A stretch of 64,000 bases of DNA. Source: Lactobacillus sp. LL6. GTDB lineage: Bacteria > Bacillota > Bacilli > Lactobacillales > Lactobacillaceae. Below the pieces are notes generated by a model. The model made no database searches. It saw nothing but the letters and a program-made list of their open reading frames with translations, and had not been told where the DNA came from. Both the position numbers and the translations under genes were made by a program. Every line of letters begins with the position of its first letter. Position 1 is the first letter of the stretch. Shown here piece by piece: positions 16,734-25,006 of this stretch. The stretch covers positions 930,001 to 994,000 of the forward strand of contig NZ_VLLR01000001.1 in the NCBI RefSeq assembly GCF_007570935.1, given 5' to 3'.

Positions 16734-17603
16734 ATGATTGATTTAGAACTCTTAGAGGAACTAGTTGCTTTTAATGAATATGGAACATTAAGCGCAACGG
16801 CAGAACATTTAATGATTACTCAGCCAAGCGTTACACGAGGAATGAAACGACTAGAACAAGAACTTGGCGTAACACTATTTGATAGAACTGTTAATCGTAT
16901 TTCACTTAATGAAACTGGAAAGTTAGCTGCTAAAGAAGCTAAGAAGCTCCTTCAAGCTGAAAATGATTTTACAGAAAAAATTATTAACTTTGATAAAATG
17001 CAAAATTATATCCATATTGGTTCTACTGCTCCCGGTCCACTTATTTGGACTCAAGCTCACCAAGACAAATTTAAACAAAAACTTACCTTTAATAATCAGT
17101 TAGTCAAAGAAAATGATGTTATTTCTGATCTTATCAACTTTAAAGAACGCTTAATTTTTACTGGAGAAGAAATTGAAAATGAAGCTATAGAATCAATGTT
17201 TGTTGGTACTGAACAGCTTTATGTTAGAATTGACCCATTTAATCCCTTAGCTACAAAAAAGAGTGTAACGTTTGCAGATTTAGCCGGCTTAAGCTTTTTA
17301 GTAGTTAATGATATTGGTCCATGGAAGAAGGTAATCGAAGATAACATCCCTAACGCTAAGTTTCTTTACCAAGAAGATATTAATGCCTTGGATGAGTTAA
17401 CCCACTATTCTAATTTTCCAACTTTTAGATCAAATGTAACACTTGCCAGCAATATTCATGAACGTGATGATGATAATCGTATTTCTATCCCAATTAAGGA
17501 CGAAAATAATGTAATTGAGCTTTTTGGTACTTATCTAAAAAATCAACGTTCAATTGTTCAGCCATTTTTAAAAGAAATAATAAAAAATTGGCCTAATAAC
17601 TAA
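16734..17603 (+). CDS. LysR-family transcriptional regulator (tandem copy 2)
   Basis: This 289-aa regulator is a tandem paralogue of the gene at 15812. The start ATG at 16734 follows AAAGAGGATG and matches the MIDLELLEEL start of copy 1; the frame is open further upstream but without a ribosome site. The HTH is nearly identical to copy 1, so both should recognise the same operator. The effector domains differ, for example EDINALDELTHYSNFPTFRS against TNVAALDEITHNSSFPTFRS, suggesting different inducers acting on one site. Confidence 0.92.
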   Translation: MIDLELLEELVAFNEYGTLSATAEHLMITQPSVTRGMKRLEQELGVTLFDRTVNRISLNETGKLAAKEAKKLLQAENDFTEKIINFDKMQNYIHIGSTAPGPLIWTQAHQDKFKQKLTFNNQLVKENDVISDLINFKERLIFTGEEIENEAIESMFVGTEQLYVRIDPFNPLATKKSVTFADLAGLSFLVVNDIGPWKKVIEDNIPNAKFLYQEDINALDELTHYSNFPTFRSNVTLASNIHERDDDNRISIPIKDENNVIELFGTYLKNQRSIVQPFLKEIIKNWPNN

Positions 17604-17642
17604 AAAAGAGGTTGATCATTAAATATGACCAACTTCTTTTTT
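17602..17642. terminator. Bidirectional terminator between lysR copy 2 and an AKR gene
   Basis: AAAAAAGAGGTTGATCAT pairs imperfectly with ATGACCAACTTCTTTTTT between convergent genes. Confidence 0.85.
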
Positions 17643-17651
17643 AGTTTATGA

Positions 17652-18446
17652 TTAATAGTAACGGCGATTTTTATTAATTTTTGCAATTTCTGCCATTTCT
17701 TCTTTAGTTAATTCAAAATCATAGATATCATGATTATCATGAATATGTTCAGGATTAGTGGAACCTGGTATTACAATAAATCCCATTTGTGTATGCCAAC
17801 GCAAGATAATTTGTGCATTAGTCTTATTATACTTTTTAGCAAGCTCAGTAAAAATCGGTTCATTAATTAAATTTCTATCTCCAGAACCTAATGGATACCA
17901 TGCCATTAAACGTGTTCCATATGGTTTTAAAATTTCTCTTGCTTCAGTTTGGGGGAAGTATGGATGTGCTTCTGCTTGTAAAACTTGAGGTTTAATTTCA
18001 GCAAAATCTAGAACTTCTTGCAATGTTGCAGAACTGCGTTCAAAATTAGAAATTCCAATTGCACGAATTTTACCTTCTTTATATGCCTTTTCAAGAGTTC
18101 TATAAGCCTTTTTCCAATCTCCAGATGGTTGGTGTAAGAATAATAAGTCAATATAATCTACACCTAAACGTTTCAATGCGTCATCAACTGCATTTGAGTC
18201 ACTATAAACTGATGGCCAGAGCTTAGTACTTACAAATAATTCTTCACGAAGAATTTTTGAGTTCTTGATTGCTTGCGCTACTCCTCGTTCATTATTATAT
18301 GCTTGTGCTGTATCTACTAAGTGATAGCCATCTTCAAGAGCATCCTCTACTGCTTTTTGCGCTTGATTAGGTGACATTCTAAAAGTACCAATTCCCATCT
18401 TTGGAATTTTTACATCATTGTTTAAAGTGAAATATTCTTCTGTCAT
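17652..18446 (-). CDS. Aldo-keto reductase
   Basis: This 264-aa AKR has Asp and Tyr in LVDTAQAYNN, Lys in VSTKLW and His in LFLHQPSGD. The cofactor-binding segment is VIPGSTNPEHI. It is predicted to be an NADPH-dependent carbonyl reductase. It is closely related to the enzyme at 19618-20472 (KPQVLQAEAHPYF against KPQVIQTEAHPYY), so the two are recent paralogues. It is monocistronic, with promoter 18483-18550 carrying the shared LysR operator. Confidence 0.92.
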   Translation of the reverse strand: MTEEYFTLNNDVKIPKMGIGTFRMSPNQAQKAVEDALEDGYHLVDTAQAYNNERGVAQAIKNSKILREELFVSTKLWPSVYSDSNAVDDALKRLGVDYIDLLFLHQPSGDWKKAYRTLEKAYKEGKIRAIGISNFERSSATLQEVLDFAEIKPQVLQAEAHPYFPQTEAREILKPYGTRLMAWYPLGSGDRNLINEPIFTELAKKYNKTNAQIILRWHTQMGFIVIPGSTNPEHIHDNHDIYDFELTKEEMAEIAKINKNRRYY

Positions 18447-18482
18447 TGTTTTTACCTTTCCTTGTTTTCAATTTACATGATT

Positions 18483-18550
18483 AGTATATAAGGTTAATTT
18501 ATCTTTGAAAATTACTTATAAATCATACCAGTATGCAACATTTGCATAGT
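18483..18550 (-). promoter_or_regulatory. LysR-type promoter/operator of the AKR gene at 17652-18446
   Basis: TATACT (18483-18488), 17 bp, TTTTCA (18506-18511), AA, 16 nt, then an inverted repeat AGTATGC-N7-GCATAGT (18530-18550, plus strand). The geometry is identical to the other promoters of this set. Confidence 0.75.
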
Positions 18551-18559
18551 GAAACTATT

Positions 18560-18589
18560 AAAAAAGAGCTGATTTAATTCAGCTCTTTC
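18560..18589 (-). terminator. Intrinsic terminator after the AKR at 18593-19579
   Basis: AAAGAGCTGA pairs with TCAGCTCTTT, with a T-tract on the minus strand. Confidence 0.85.
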
Positions 18590-18592
18590 ATT

Positions 18593-19579
18593 TTATTTAT
18601 GTTCAGTTTTTGTGCCGCCAAATACATCAGACATTGGAATTTCATCTAATATTGCATCAATTTGAGAAACTTCCTCTTTAGTCATTTTAATGTTAGCAGC
18701 ATCTAAATTATCTTTCATTCTATTCAAATGACGACTACCAGGAATAGGAACAATGTAAGGCTTTTTATTAATCATCCAAGCAAGTGAAATTTGCGCTGGA
18801 GTTGCCTTGTGACGTTTAGCAATTTCTTCAAGCAAATGAATTAATTCTTGATTTTTTTCATATGCTTCTTCAGTAAATTGTGGCATTTTATTCCGTAAGT
18901 CATCTTTAGCAAATTTAGTTTTTGCCATTTTACCCGTTAATAAACCATTTGCCAGTGGTGAAAAAGCTACCAAGCCTACATTTAATTCTTCTAGAACTGG
19001 AAATAGTTTTTCATATTCTCGGTACATCATCGAATAACGATTTTGGACTGCAGTTACTTTGCAAACTGCATTTGCACGGCGCAAATAATCTTCATTTGCT
19101 TCAGATATTCCCCAATGAGTAATCTTACCTTCGTTAATTAACTCTTGCATTACTTGAGCTACGGCTTCAGGAGTAACACTTGGGTCAATTCGATGCTGAT
19201 AATATAAATCAATATGATTTGTACCCAGTCTTTTAAGTGAACCTTCTACAGACTTTCGAATGGTATCCGGGCTTGAATCTACTTTTAATGTATCACCATG
19301 AGAAGCAATTCCAAACTTAGTTGCAATTACAACATCATCACGCACATCAGCTAAAGCTTTTCCAACTAACTCTTCATTATAACTAATACTGCCATCGGGA
19401 TGCGTTCCTGTATAAATTTCTGCAGTATCAAAAAATCTATATCCCATATCATAAGCAGCCCGAATTGCTTTTATAGCTTCTTGTTCATCAGTTGGTGCAC
19501 CATAGCCATGAGAAAAGCCCATACAACCTAAACCAACAGCTGTTACCTTTAAATCTTTACTTAAAAGTCTTGTCTCCAT
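18593..19579 (-). CDS. Aldo-keto reductase, YhdN/AKR11-13-like
   Basis: This 328-aa AKR of the longer subfamily starts METRLLSKDLKVTAVGLGCM. The tetrad comprises Asp and Tyr in FFDTAEIYTG, Lys in ATKFG and His in YYQHRIDP. The cofactor-binding segment is VPIPGSRHLNRM. The start at 19579 has GAGGTG upstream; the frame is open for eight more codons. It is the second gene behind the AKR at 19618-20472, sharing the promoter at 20505-20573. The substrate is unknown. Confidence 0.92.
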   Translation of the reverse strand: METRLLSKDLKVTAVGLGCMGFSHGYGAPTDEQEAIKAIRAAYDMGYRFFDTAEIYTGTHPDGSISYNEELVGKALADVRDDVVIATKFGIASHGDTLKVDSSPDTIRKSVEGSLKRLGTNHIDLYYQHRIDPSVTPEAVAQVMQELINEGKITHWGISEANEDYLRRANAVCKVTAVQNRYSMMYREYEKLFPVLEELNVGLVAFSPLANGLLTGKMAKTKFAKDDLRNKMPQFTEEAYEKNQELIHLLEEIAKRHKATPAQISLAWMINKKPYIVPIPGSRHLNRMKDNLDAANIKMTKEEVSQIDAILDEIPMSDVFGGTKTEHK

Positions 19580-19617
19580 AAATTCACCTCTAAAAGTTCC
19601 CAAAGTTTCCCATATTT

Positions 19618-20472
19618 TTATTTTTGAGAGTTAAAATCCATTCTCATATTTGCATATCCTGCTACTAAAGATGGAGTAGGATTGTAATAACGAGTTTCAG
19701 TATCTAGTTTTGCAATTTCAGTCATTTCTTCATCAGTTAGCTTAAAGTCAAAAATATCTAAGTTAGATTTAATGTGAGACGGATTAGTCGAGCCCGGAAT
19801 CACAATATGACCTGCTTGAATATGCCAGCGTAAAATAATTTGAACATTACTCTTATTATATTTTTCCGCAAGTTGAGTAAAGATTGGTTGCTTAAGCAAT
19901 GAACTATCTCCATGTCCTAATGGGTACCATGCCATTAAGCGAGTGCCATAAGGCTTTAAAGTTGCCATGATTTTTTGAGCAGTATAGTAAGGATGTGCTT
20001 CAGTTTGAATAACTTGAGGTTTAATTTCAGCAAAATCAAGCAACTCATCTAACGTTGCACCTTCAAAATTAGAAATACCTATAGCACGAACCTTGCCTTC
20101 TTTATAAGCCTTTTCTATTTGACGATAGCCTTCCTTCCAATTACCTGCAGGTTGATGTAAGAAAAGTAAATCAATGTAATCAATATCTAATCTCTTTAGA
20201 GTATCATCAATTGCATTTTCATCTTCATAAACAGTTGGCCATAGTTTTGAAGATATAAAAATTTTTTCTCGAGTTAAACCACTTTCTTTAATTGCTCGAC
20301 CTACAGCTTTTTCATTCATATAACCATTAGCAGTATCAATCAAACGATATCCATCTTTTAATGCGTCTAAAGTTGCATTTTGAGCTTGATCTGGAGTCAT
20401 TTGAAAAGTACCAAGACCCATTACTGGAATTTCAACATCGTTATTAAGTTTAAAAGTTTCTTCTGTCATCAT
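19618..20472 (-). CDS. Aldo-keto reductase
   Basis: This 284-aa AKR has Asp and Tyr in LIDTANGYMN, Lys in ISSKLW and His in LFLHQPAGN. The cofactor segment is VIPGSTNPSHI. It is a close paralogue of the gene at 17652-18446, with a short C-terminal extension (SLVAGYANMRMDFNSQK). ATG at 20472 follows AAAGG; the adjacent ATG at 20469 is also possible. It is the first gene of a two-AKR operon under the shared LysR-type promoter. Confidence 0.92.
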   Translation of the reverse strand: MMTEETFKLNNDVEIPVMGLGTFQMTPDQAQNATLDALKDGYRLIDTANGYMNEKAVGRAIKESGLTREKIFISSKLWPTVYEDENAIDDTLKRLDIDYIDLLFLHQPAGNWKEGYRQIEKAYKEGKVRAIGISNFEGATLDELLDFAEIKPQVIQTEAHPYYTAQKIMATLKPYGTRLMAWYPLGHGDSSLLKQPIFTQLAEKYNKSNVQIILRWHIQAGHIVIPGSTNPSHIKSNLDIFDFKLTDEEMTEIAKLDTETRYYNPTPSLVAGYANMRMDFNSQK

Positions 20473-20504
20473 TCTTTTCCTTTCATTTTTCAATTATTGA
20501 CTTA

Positions 20505-20573
20505 AGTATAATTTGAAAAAGCAAATTAGAAAATTACTTGTTTTTTATGCTAGTATACGCCTTCAGTATGCTA
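20505..20573 (-). promoter_or_regulatory. LysR-type promoter/operator of the two-AKR operon
   Basis: TATACT (20505-20510), 17 bp, TTTTCT (20528-20533), AA, 16 nt, then TAGTATAC-N7-GTATGCTA (20551-20573, 7 of 8 arm positions pair). The geometry matches the other members of the set. Confidence 0.75.
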
Positions 20574-20579
20574 CAAATA

Positions 20580-20609
20580 AAAAAATACTGGACTTTCGTC
20601 CAGTATTTA
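20580..20609 (-). terminator. Intrinsic terminator after the cytoplasmic flavodoxin gene
   Basis: AAATACTGGAC and GTCCAGTATTT flank a TTTC loop, with a T-tract on the minus strand. Confidence 0.9.
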
Positions 20610-20611
20610 AT

Positions 20612-21022
20612 TTAATCTTCTACCTCTAAACTTTTTGCCCAATCTTTAAACACTCCAACAAAATCGCCCACAGTTCCTGCATCTGTATAAAAGTAAGATA
20701 CTAATCCAGGATAATTGTTTGATTTTAGAAGTTGTAAAAATGTATGAATCGGCGTAGCTGGCATCCCACCCCATACCGGGCTACCAACCATGATTTCATC
20801 ATATTTATTAAAATCAATATTTCCTACATCTATTTCTGGATAGTCATCATCTGCAACTTGCTTTTTAGAAATATCAAATGTTTCATACATATCATCTGAA
20901 AATGTATTTTTTGGTACATTTATTTCAAGCAAATCTCCAGAATTTTCTCTTGCTAATTTTTGAGCTTCTTCCTTAGTTCTGCCGGACCAAGAATAATAAG
21001 CTACTAAAATTTTTTTAGCCAT
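20612..21022 (-). CDS. Flavodoxin (cytoplasmic)
   Basis: This 136-aa flavodoxin-fold protein has no signal peptide. The FMN phosphate loop is YYSWSGRTKEEA, and GSPVWGGMPATP is the ring-contact segment. It is the only non-exported member of the four flavodoxin-like proteins in the window. It lies 8 nt behind an alcohol dehydrogenase gene in the unit driven from 22230-22298, suggesting a shared redox role. It is somewhat shorter than classical electron-transfer flavodoxins, so a quinone-reductase-like function is also possible. Confidence 0.85.
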   Translation of the reverse strand: MAKKILVAYYSWSGRTKEEAQKLARENSGDLLEINVPKNTFSDDMYETFDISKKQVADDDYPEIDVGNIDFNKYDEIMVGSPVWGGMPATPIHTFLQLLKSNNYPGLVSYFYTDAGTVGDFVGVFKDWAKSLEVED

Positions 21023-21030
21023 TTTTGCCT

Positions 21031-22071
21031 CTATTTGTCTGCTACAATAATCAATGATTTGATAACTTCACGATTGCTCATTGCTTCATAAGCATCTTGA
21101 ATATGATCTAAGTCAAAACGCTTAGTAAATACCTTACCTGGGTTAATATTACCTTTTAATACTTCATCTAAGAGCAAATTCTTATCATAAGTAGTTACGC
21201 TGGCAATACCTCCACGAAGACCAATATTTTTCCAAAATAGTGTATTTGATGATGGTTCTGTTTGTGGGACTCCAACTCTACCTATAACAGCTCCTGGACG
21301 AGCTACTTTACCTGCTTGTTCAATACTACTTGTTGCACCAACACATTCAAGGACGCTATCAGCCCCTGCACCATTAGTTAATTCCATAACCTTGGCTACA
21401 GCTTCTTCTCCTCGTTCACTGATAATATCAGTAGCTCCAAATTCACGACCAAGTTCTGCGCGATCTTCATGGTGACTCATTAAAATAATTCTTGAAGCCC
21501 CACGCAGACGTGCTCCGATTACCCCGCAAAGACCAACTGCACCATCGCCAATAACTACAGTAGTGTCACCCGGCTTAACTTCTGCACTATCTGCTGCATG
21601 ATAACCAGTAGCCATAACATCTGCTAAAGTTAAGAAGTTGTTTAATTGCTCATCAGAATAATCTTCTGGCTTACCTGGAATTTTAATAAGAGCCCAATTA
21701 GCTTGTTCAAATAATAAGTATTCTCCTTGATAGCCTCCATTTCCACCAGCTGGTTGATTAAGACAACTTCCATCAAAACCAGCCCGACATGCGGCACAAT
21801 AACCACAACCATGAGTAAATGGTGCAATTACAAAATCGCCTGGATGAACAACAGTTACATCTGAACCAACTTCTTCAACAATACCAATTGCTTCATGACC
21901 TACTAAAGAGCCACTTTCGCGCTTGCTAATTCCACGATACCACCAAAGATCACTTCCACAAACACAAGCTCTTAAGATTCTAATTACGGCTTGACCTGGC
22001 TTTTCAACCTTAGGCTTTGGCATTTCTTTAATATCCATTTTACCTGGTTCTACAAAAATTGCTGCTTTCAT
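21031..22071 (-). CDS. Zinc-dependent alcohol dehydrogenase
   Basis: This 346-aa medium-chain dehydrogenase has a catalytic zinc site in CVCGSDLWWYRG and GHEAIG. The structural zinc site is CGYCAACRAGFDGSC. The Rossmann motif is VIGDGAVGLCGVIGA. It should oxidise alcohols or reduce aldehydes with NAD(P). It follows a 33-codon membrane peptide gene by 27 nt and precedes a flavodoxin gene, all behind a LysR-type promoter. Confidence 0.94.
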   Translation of the reverse strand: MKAAIFVEPGKMDIKEMPKPKVEKPGQAVIRILRACVCGSDLWWYRGISKRESGSLVGHEAIGIVEEVGSDVTVVHPGDFVIAPFTHGCGYCAACRAGFDGSCLNQPAGGNGGYQGEYLLFEQANWALIKIPGKPEDYSDEQLNNFLTLADVMATGYHAADSAEVKPGDTTVVIGDGAVGLCGVIGARLRGASRIILMSHHEDRAELGREFGATDIISERGEEAVAKVMELTNGAGADSVLECVGATSSIEQAGKVARPGAVIGRVGVPQTEPSSNTLFWKNIGLRGGIASVTTYDKNLLLDEVLKGNINPGKVFTKRFDLDHIQDAYEAMSNREVIKSLIIVADK

Positions 22072-22098
22072 TGCTATTTCCTTTCTTTTGTCAAATTA

Positions 22099-22200
22099 TT
22101 AACGTCTATGATTAATTCTTTCGGTTTGTCTTGCAGGCTGATGTGTCATAGCAACTAAACTAATTATCAAAACTGCAATTCCAATAATTTGTGTAGTCAT
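22099..22200 (-). CDS. Predicted 33-aa membrane peptide
   Basis: The ORF starts MTTQIIGIAVLIISLVAMTH and ends QPARQTERINHRR. One hydrophobic helix (residues 4-18) is followed by a positively charged tail, so the tail should face the cytoplasm. CAGGAGG lies six bases before the ATG, as good a ribosome site as any in the window. It is the first gene after the LysR-type promoter and precedes the alcohol dehydrogenase by 27 nt. It resembles no family I recognise. It may be a small regulatory membrane protein or a leader peptide. Confidence 0.65.
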   Translation of the reverse strand: MTTQIIGIAVLIISLVAMTHQPARQTERINHRR

Positions 22201-22229
22201 TTTTCCTCCTGTAATTAACTTATGTTTAT

Positions 22230-22298
22230 AGTATAGTATCGCTCTTATTAATTTAAAAATGCTAACTTAGTATGCTAGTATGCATTCAAGGCATACTA
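22230..22298 (-). promoter_or_regulatory. LysR-type promoter/operator of the smORF-adh-flavodoxin operon
   Basis: TATACT (22230-22235), 17 bp, TTTTAA (22253-22258), 2 nt, 16 nt, then a perfect TAGTATGC-N7-GCATACTA (22276-22298). A third TAGTATGC (22268-22275) abuts the operator on the promoter side. This is the best match to the consensus. Confidence 0.8.
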
Positions 22299-22670
22299 TT
22301 AATAAATACTTGCAACTTGCTTGATAATAAACCATTTACCATTTTCTCTTGCAAAATACATCTTCATTTGTAATCTCCAAGTAGAGATACTGCTACCCCA
22401 TATGCTTGCTTTTACCTGATTTTTGCCAATTAAAGAGGCTTGGTTGCCGTTAATTTGAATGTCTTCTATTACATCTTCTTTAGACGAATAGTATTTCATT
22501 TCTTCATTTTGAATTTGATCAATCCACTCCATCTTTGGTTGAACATATCCAGTCATATGCGTTAACTCCATAGTTGGAGCAAGAATTTCATTCAAAGTAG
22601 TAATATCTTTATTTACCATTGCTTCATTTTCTTTACGATATAATTCAATAATTTTCTGTTCGTTAGTCAT
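22299..22670 (-). CDS. SnoaL/DUF4440-like (NTF2-fold) protein
   Basis: This 123-aa protein has the NTF2-like pattern: N-terminal helix KIIELYRKENEAMVNKD, then EILAPTMELTHMTG and a closing sheet (RLQMKMYFARENGKWFIIKQ). Such proteins act as small isomerases, polyketide cyclase-like enzymes or ligand binders. The role here is unknown. The stop codon abuts the operator of the downstream adh operon. Confidence 0.75.
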   Translation of the reverse strand: MTNEQKIIELYRKENEAMVNKDITTLNEILAPTMELTHMTGYVQPKMEWIDQIQNEEMKYYSSKEDVIEDIQINGNQASLIGKNQVKASIWGSSISTWRLQMKMYFARENGKWFIIKQVASIY

Positions 22671-22811
22671 TTTTCTACCTCTCTATTTTTAATTATAGAA
22701 TTACTATTTCAACCAACCAATCGTAAATTCATAAGATTAATTATAAGTTGTACTTATGGAAGTTTCTGTTATTATGAATATGGAAAATTTAAATAATGGA
22801 AGGATAGATTA

Positions 22812-23402
22812 ATGAATAAAGAAAGAACAACTGCATTTACCGATGCCATTTTAGCTATCATTATGACTATTTTAGTACTGGAATTACAAGAACCTAAAAC
22901 TTTAAATTGGTCCGGAATTTGGGCTTTACGTGAAAGTTATTTTTCTTATGCAATTTCATTTTTTTGGTTAGGAACAATGTGGATTGGCATTCATAATGAG
23001 TGGCAACATATAGAAAAAATATCTGGTGCAACTTTGTGGGCAAACCTTGTAATGCTCTTTTGGGCATCGCTTTTTCCATATACTACTAAAATAGTTAGTG
23101 CAAATTTCGATAACAAAACTGCCCAAGTAATGTATGGGGTTATTGCAACCTTGACCACTATTTCTAATATTTGGATGAGCCATACTCTAACCAAAATTGA
23201 AACCAATGAAAAACTAAAACTAAAATCTATTTTTCGACAACGCTGGTTAACAATTGATGTTGGTATCAAAACCATCGGTATTATATTAGCTGCTACAATT
23301 TATCCACCAGCTGGAATGATTTCTGTATTTGTAGCCGCTTTAGTAATTGCTATTCCTGCCCATATACTTGAAAATACTAAACTAAAACACAAAATTATAT
23401 AA
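22812..23402 (+). CDS. TMEM175-family potassium channel-like protein (DUF1211)
   Basis: This 196-aa six-helix membrane protein starts with the family signature RTTAFTDAILAIIMTILVLEL, matching the RxxxFSD motif of TM1 with a T in place of S. Bacterial TMEM175 proteins form tetrameric potassium-permeable channels. It has its own promoter region and a convergent terminator. It is unrelated by context to the surrounding reductases. Confidence 0.85.
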   Translation: MNKERTTAFTDAILAIIMTILVLELQEPKTLNWSGIWALRESYFSYAISFFWLGTMWIGIHNEWQHIEKISGATLWANLVMLFWASLFPYTTKIVSANFDNKTAQVMYGVIATLTTISNIWMSHTLTKIETNEKLKLKSIFRQRWLTIDVGIKTIGIILAATIYPPAGMISVFVAALVIAIPAHILENTKLKHKII

Positions 23403-23429
23403 AAAATCAGGACAGATGTCCTGATTTTT
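23401..23429. terminator. Bidirectional terminator
   Basis: AAAAAATCAGGACA and TGTCCTGATTTTT pair between convergent genes. Confidence 0.9.
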
Positions 23430-23440
23430 GTTATTTTTTA

Positions 23441-24277
23441 TTAATTTCTAACTTCATTCACATCTCCATACCAATATTGCGCAGTAACACCGCCATCAAT
23501 TAGAAAATCTGCACCAGTAATAAAAGAAGCTTGCTCACTCATTAAATATTCTGCTACCCCGGCAATTTCATCAGGAGTGGCAGGACGTTTAGTAACCATA
23601 GAGTCAAACATCTTCTTATATCCAGCTCCACGAGGGCCATTTAATTCATCAAGTGCCAGTGGTGTCATTACAATTCCTGGAGAAATTGCATTTATTCTTG
23701 CCCCACGTTTTTGCCAATTAACTGATTCACTTGCAACACGTAATACATTTTCCCGCTTTGCATATTGATAAGCATAAAGAGAATCAGTAATAACATCTGG
23801 TTGCAAAATATCTAAATTAAGCAATTCTTCAGTTGGAGTCATTGCAAGCTTTTTATTTGTTTCTTCACCAAGTTCTGGCAAGCGATGACCAGACTGAGAA
23901 GAAATAATAATTCCACTACCTCCCTCAGTCATTACTTTTCCAAATTCTTCAAGCAATACAGAAGTTCCATACAAATCAACTTTTAATACTTGCTCTGGTG
24001 TAGTTTGAGAAGGAGATACTCCAGCTGCATTAACTAAATGCTTAATCTCACCTAATTCTTGTGCTTTTTTTACAACAGTTTTAATTGAGTCACGAGAAGA
24101 TAAGTCTGCTTTGATTGTTTCTACATCAAAACCAGCTTCTCGCAATCTTTTTTGAACAGTATTTAAATTGTCTTCATTATAATCTGCAAGTAATAGTTTT
24201 TTACCACTGGCTACTCTTCTAACAATCGCTTCACCAATAGATCCACTTCCAAACAATACCACTACTTCTTTTTTCAT
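23441..24277 (-). CDS. Short-chain dehydrogenase/reductase
   Basis: This 278-aa SDR has a cofactor motif FGSGSIGEAIVRRV, NAAG at the NNAG position, a catalytic Tyr-x3-Lys in YAYQYAKRE, and the C-terminal ITGADFLIDGGVTAQYWYG. The YxxxK falls later than usual because of an insertion after the Ser segment (IIISSQSG). It is located 28 nt after an NmrA-like gene and is probably co-transcribed with it. The substrate is unknown. Confidence 0.88.
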   Translation of the reverse strand: MKKEVVVLFGSGSIGEAIVRRVASGKKLLLADYNEDNLNTVQKRLREAGFDVETIKADLSSRDSIKTVVKKAQELGEIKHLVNAAGVSPSQTTPEQVLKVDLYGTSVLLEEFGKVMTEGGSGIIISSQSGHRLPELGEETNKKLAMTPTEELLNLDILQPDVITDSLYAYQYAKRENVLRVASESVNWQKRGARINAISPGIVMTPLALDELNGPRGAGYKKMFDSMVTKRPATPDEIAGVAEYLMSEQASFITGADFLIDGGVTAQYWYGDVNEVRN

Positions 24278-24305
24278 TTATAATTTTTCCTCTTTTCAAA
24301 ATGTC

Positions 24306-24908
24306 CTATTCTGGAGTATTAATTCCAATACTTTCACGCGCATATAAGTTGTCGTCTACTAACTTTTGAACTAAATCAGCAATAGAAGCAACTGAAACGT
24401 CATGTCCACCAAATGGTTCACCTTTTCTAGTAATTTCATAATTAATGGGTCCTGAAGTAAACCAGCCAGGACGGACAATTGTATAATCTAAATCAGAAGC
24501 TTCAACGATATCTGCTGCATCACGATATGTCTGTAAAACTGGATTACTTCTTAAATTACCACTTGCACCAACATTAGCTGGAATTTCATTGTAAATTCCC
24601 ATTGAAGTAATAAAAATTAAACGCTTTACATTATTACGATCCATTGCCTCTACAATAGATTTAGCAAAATGTCCCAAATTACCACTTAATGCAACAAATA
24701 CAGCATCTTGACCTTTTAAAGCTTTATCAAGATCTGCTTGATTTGTAACGTCTCCTGCAATTACTTTTTCTCTATTTGAATCAGCTATATTAATCCGATT
24801 AGCTGAACGAGAGAATAAAGTTAAATAATCGTTTGTGTTTTCTAAAATTGCTTGTGTAGCCGCTTTACCTAAAGTACCAGTGGCACCAATGATTAGAATA
24901 TTTTTCAC
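24306..24908 (-). CDS. NmrA-like NAD(P)-binding protein
   Basis: This 200-aa Rossmann-fold protein starts MKNILIIGATGTLGKAATQA and has the GxxGxxG cofactor motif and YTIVRPGWF near the C-terminal third. It is a paralogue of the protein at 13490-14149 (DAVFVAL against DIVFVAF). It is first in a probable two-gene unit with the SDR at 23441. Confidence 0.85.
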   Translation of the reverse strand: MKNILIIGATGTLGKAATQAILENTNDYLTLFSRSANRINIADSNREKVIAGDVTNQADLDKALKGQDAVFVALSGNLGHFAKSIVEAMDRNNVKRLIFITSMGIYNEIPANVGASGNLRSNPVLQTYRDAADIVEASDLDYTIVRPGWFTSGPINYEITRKGEPFGGHDVSVASIADLVQKLVDDNLYARESIGINTPE

Positions 24909-24943
24909 CTCATAAATTTCTTAATTCATTTATTATTCTAATC

Positions 24944-24985
24944 AAAAAAAGCCTAAGAACAATTTTAAAATCTTAGGCTTTTTTA
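24944..24985 (-). terminator. Intrinsic terminator after lysR (25007)
   Basis: AAAAAAAGCCTAAGA pairs with TCTTAGGCTTTTTT. The minus-strand T-tract follows the LysR gene. Confidence 0.9.
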
Positions 24986-25006
24986 TAAGTAAAACTTATT
25001 AATAAC

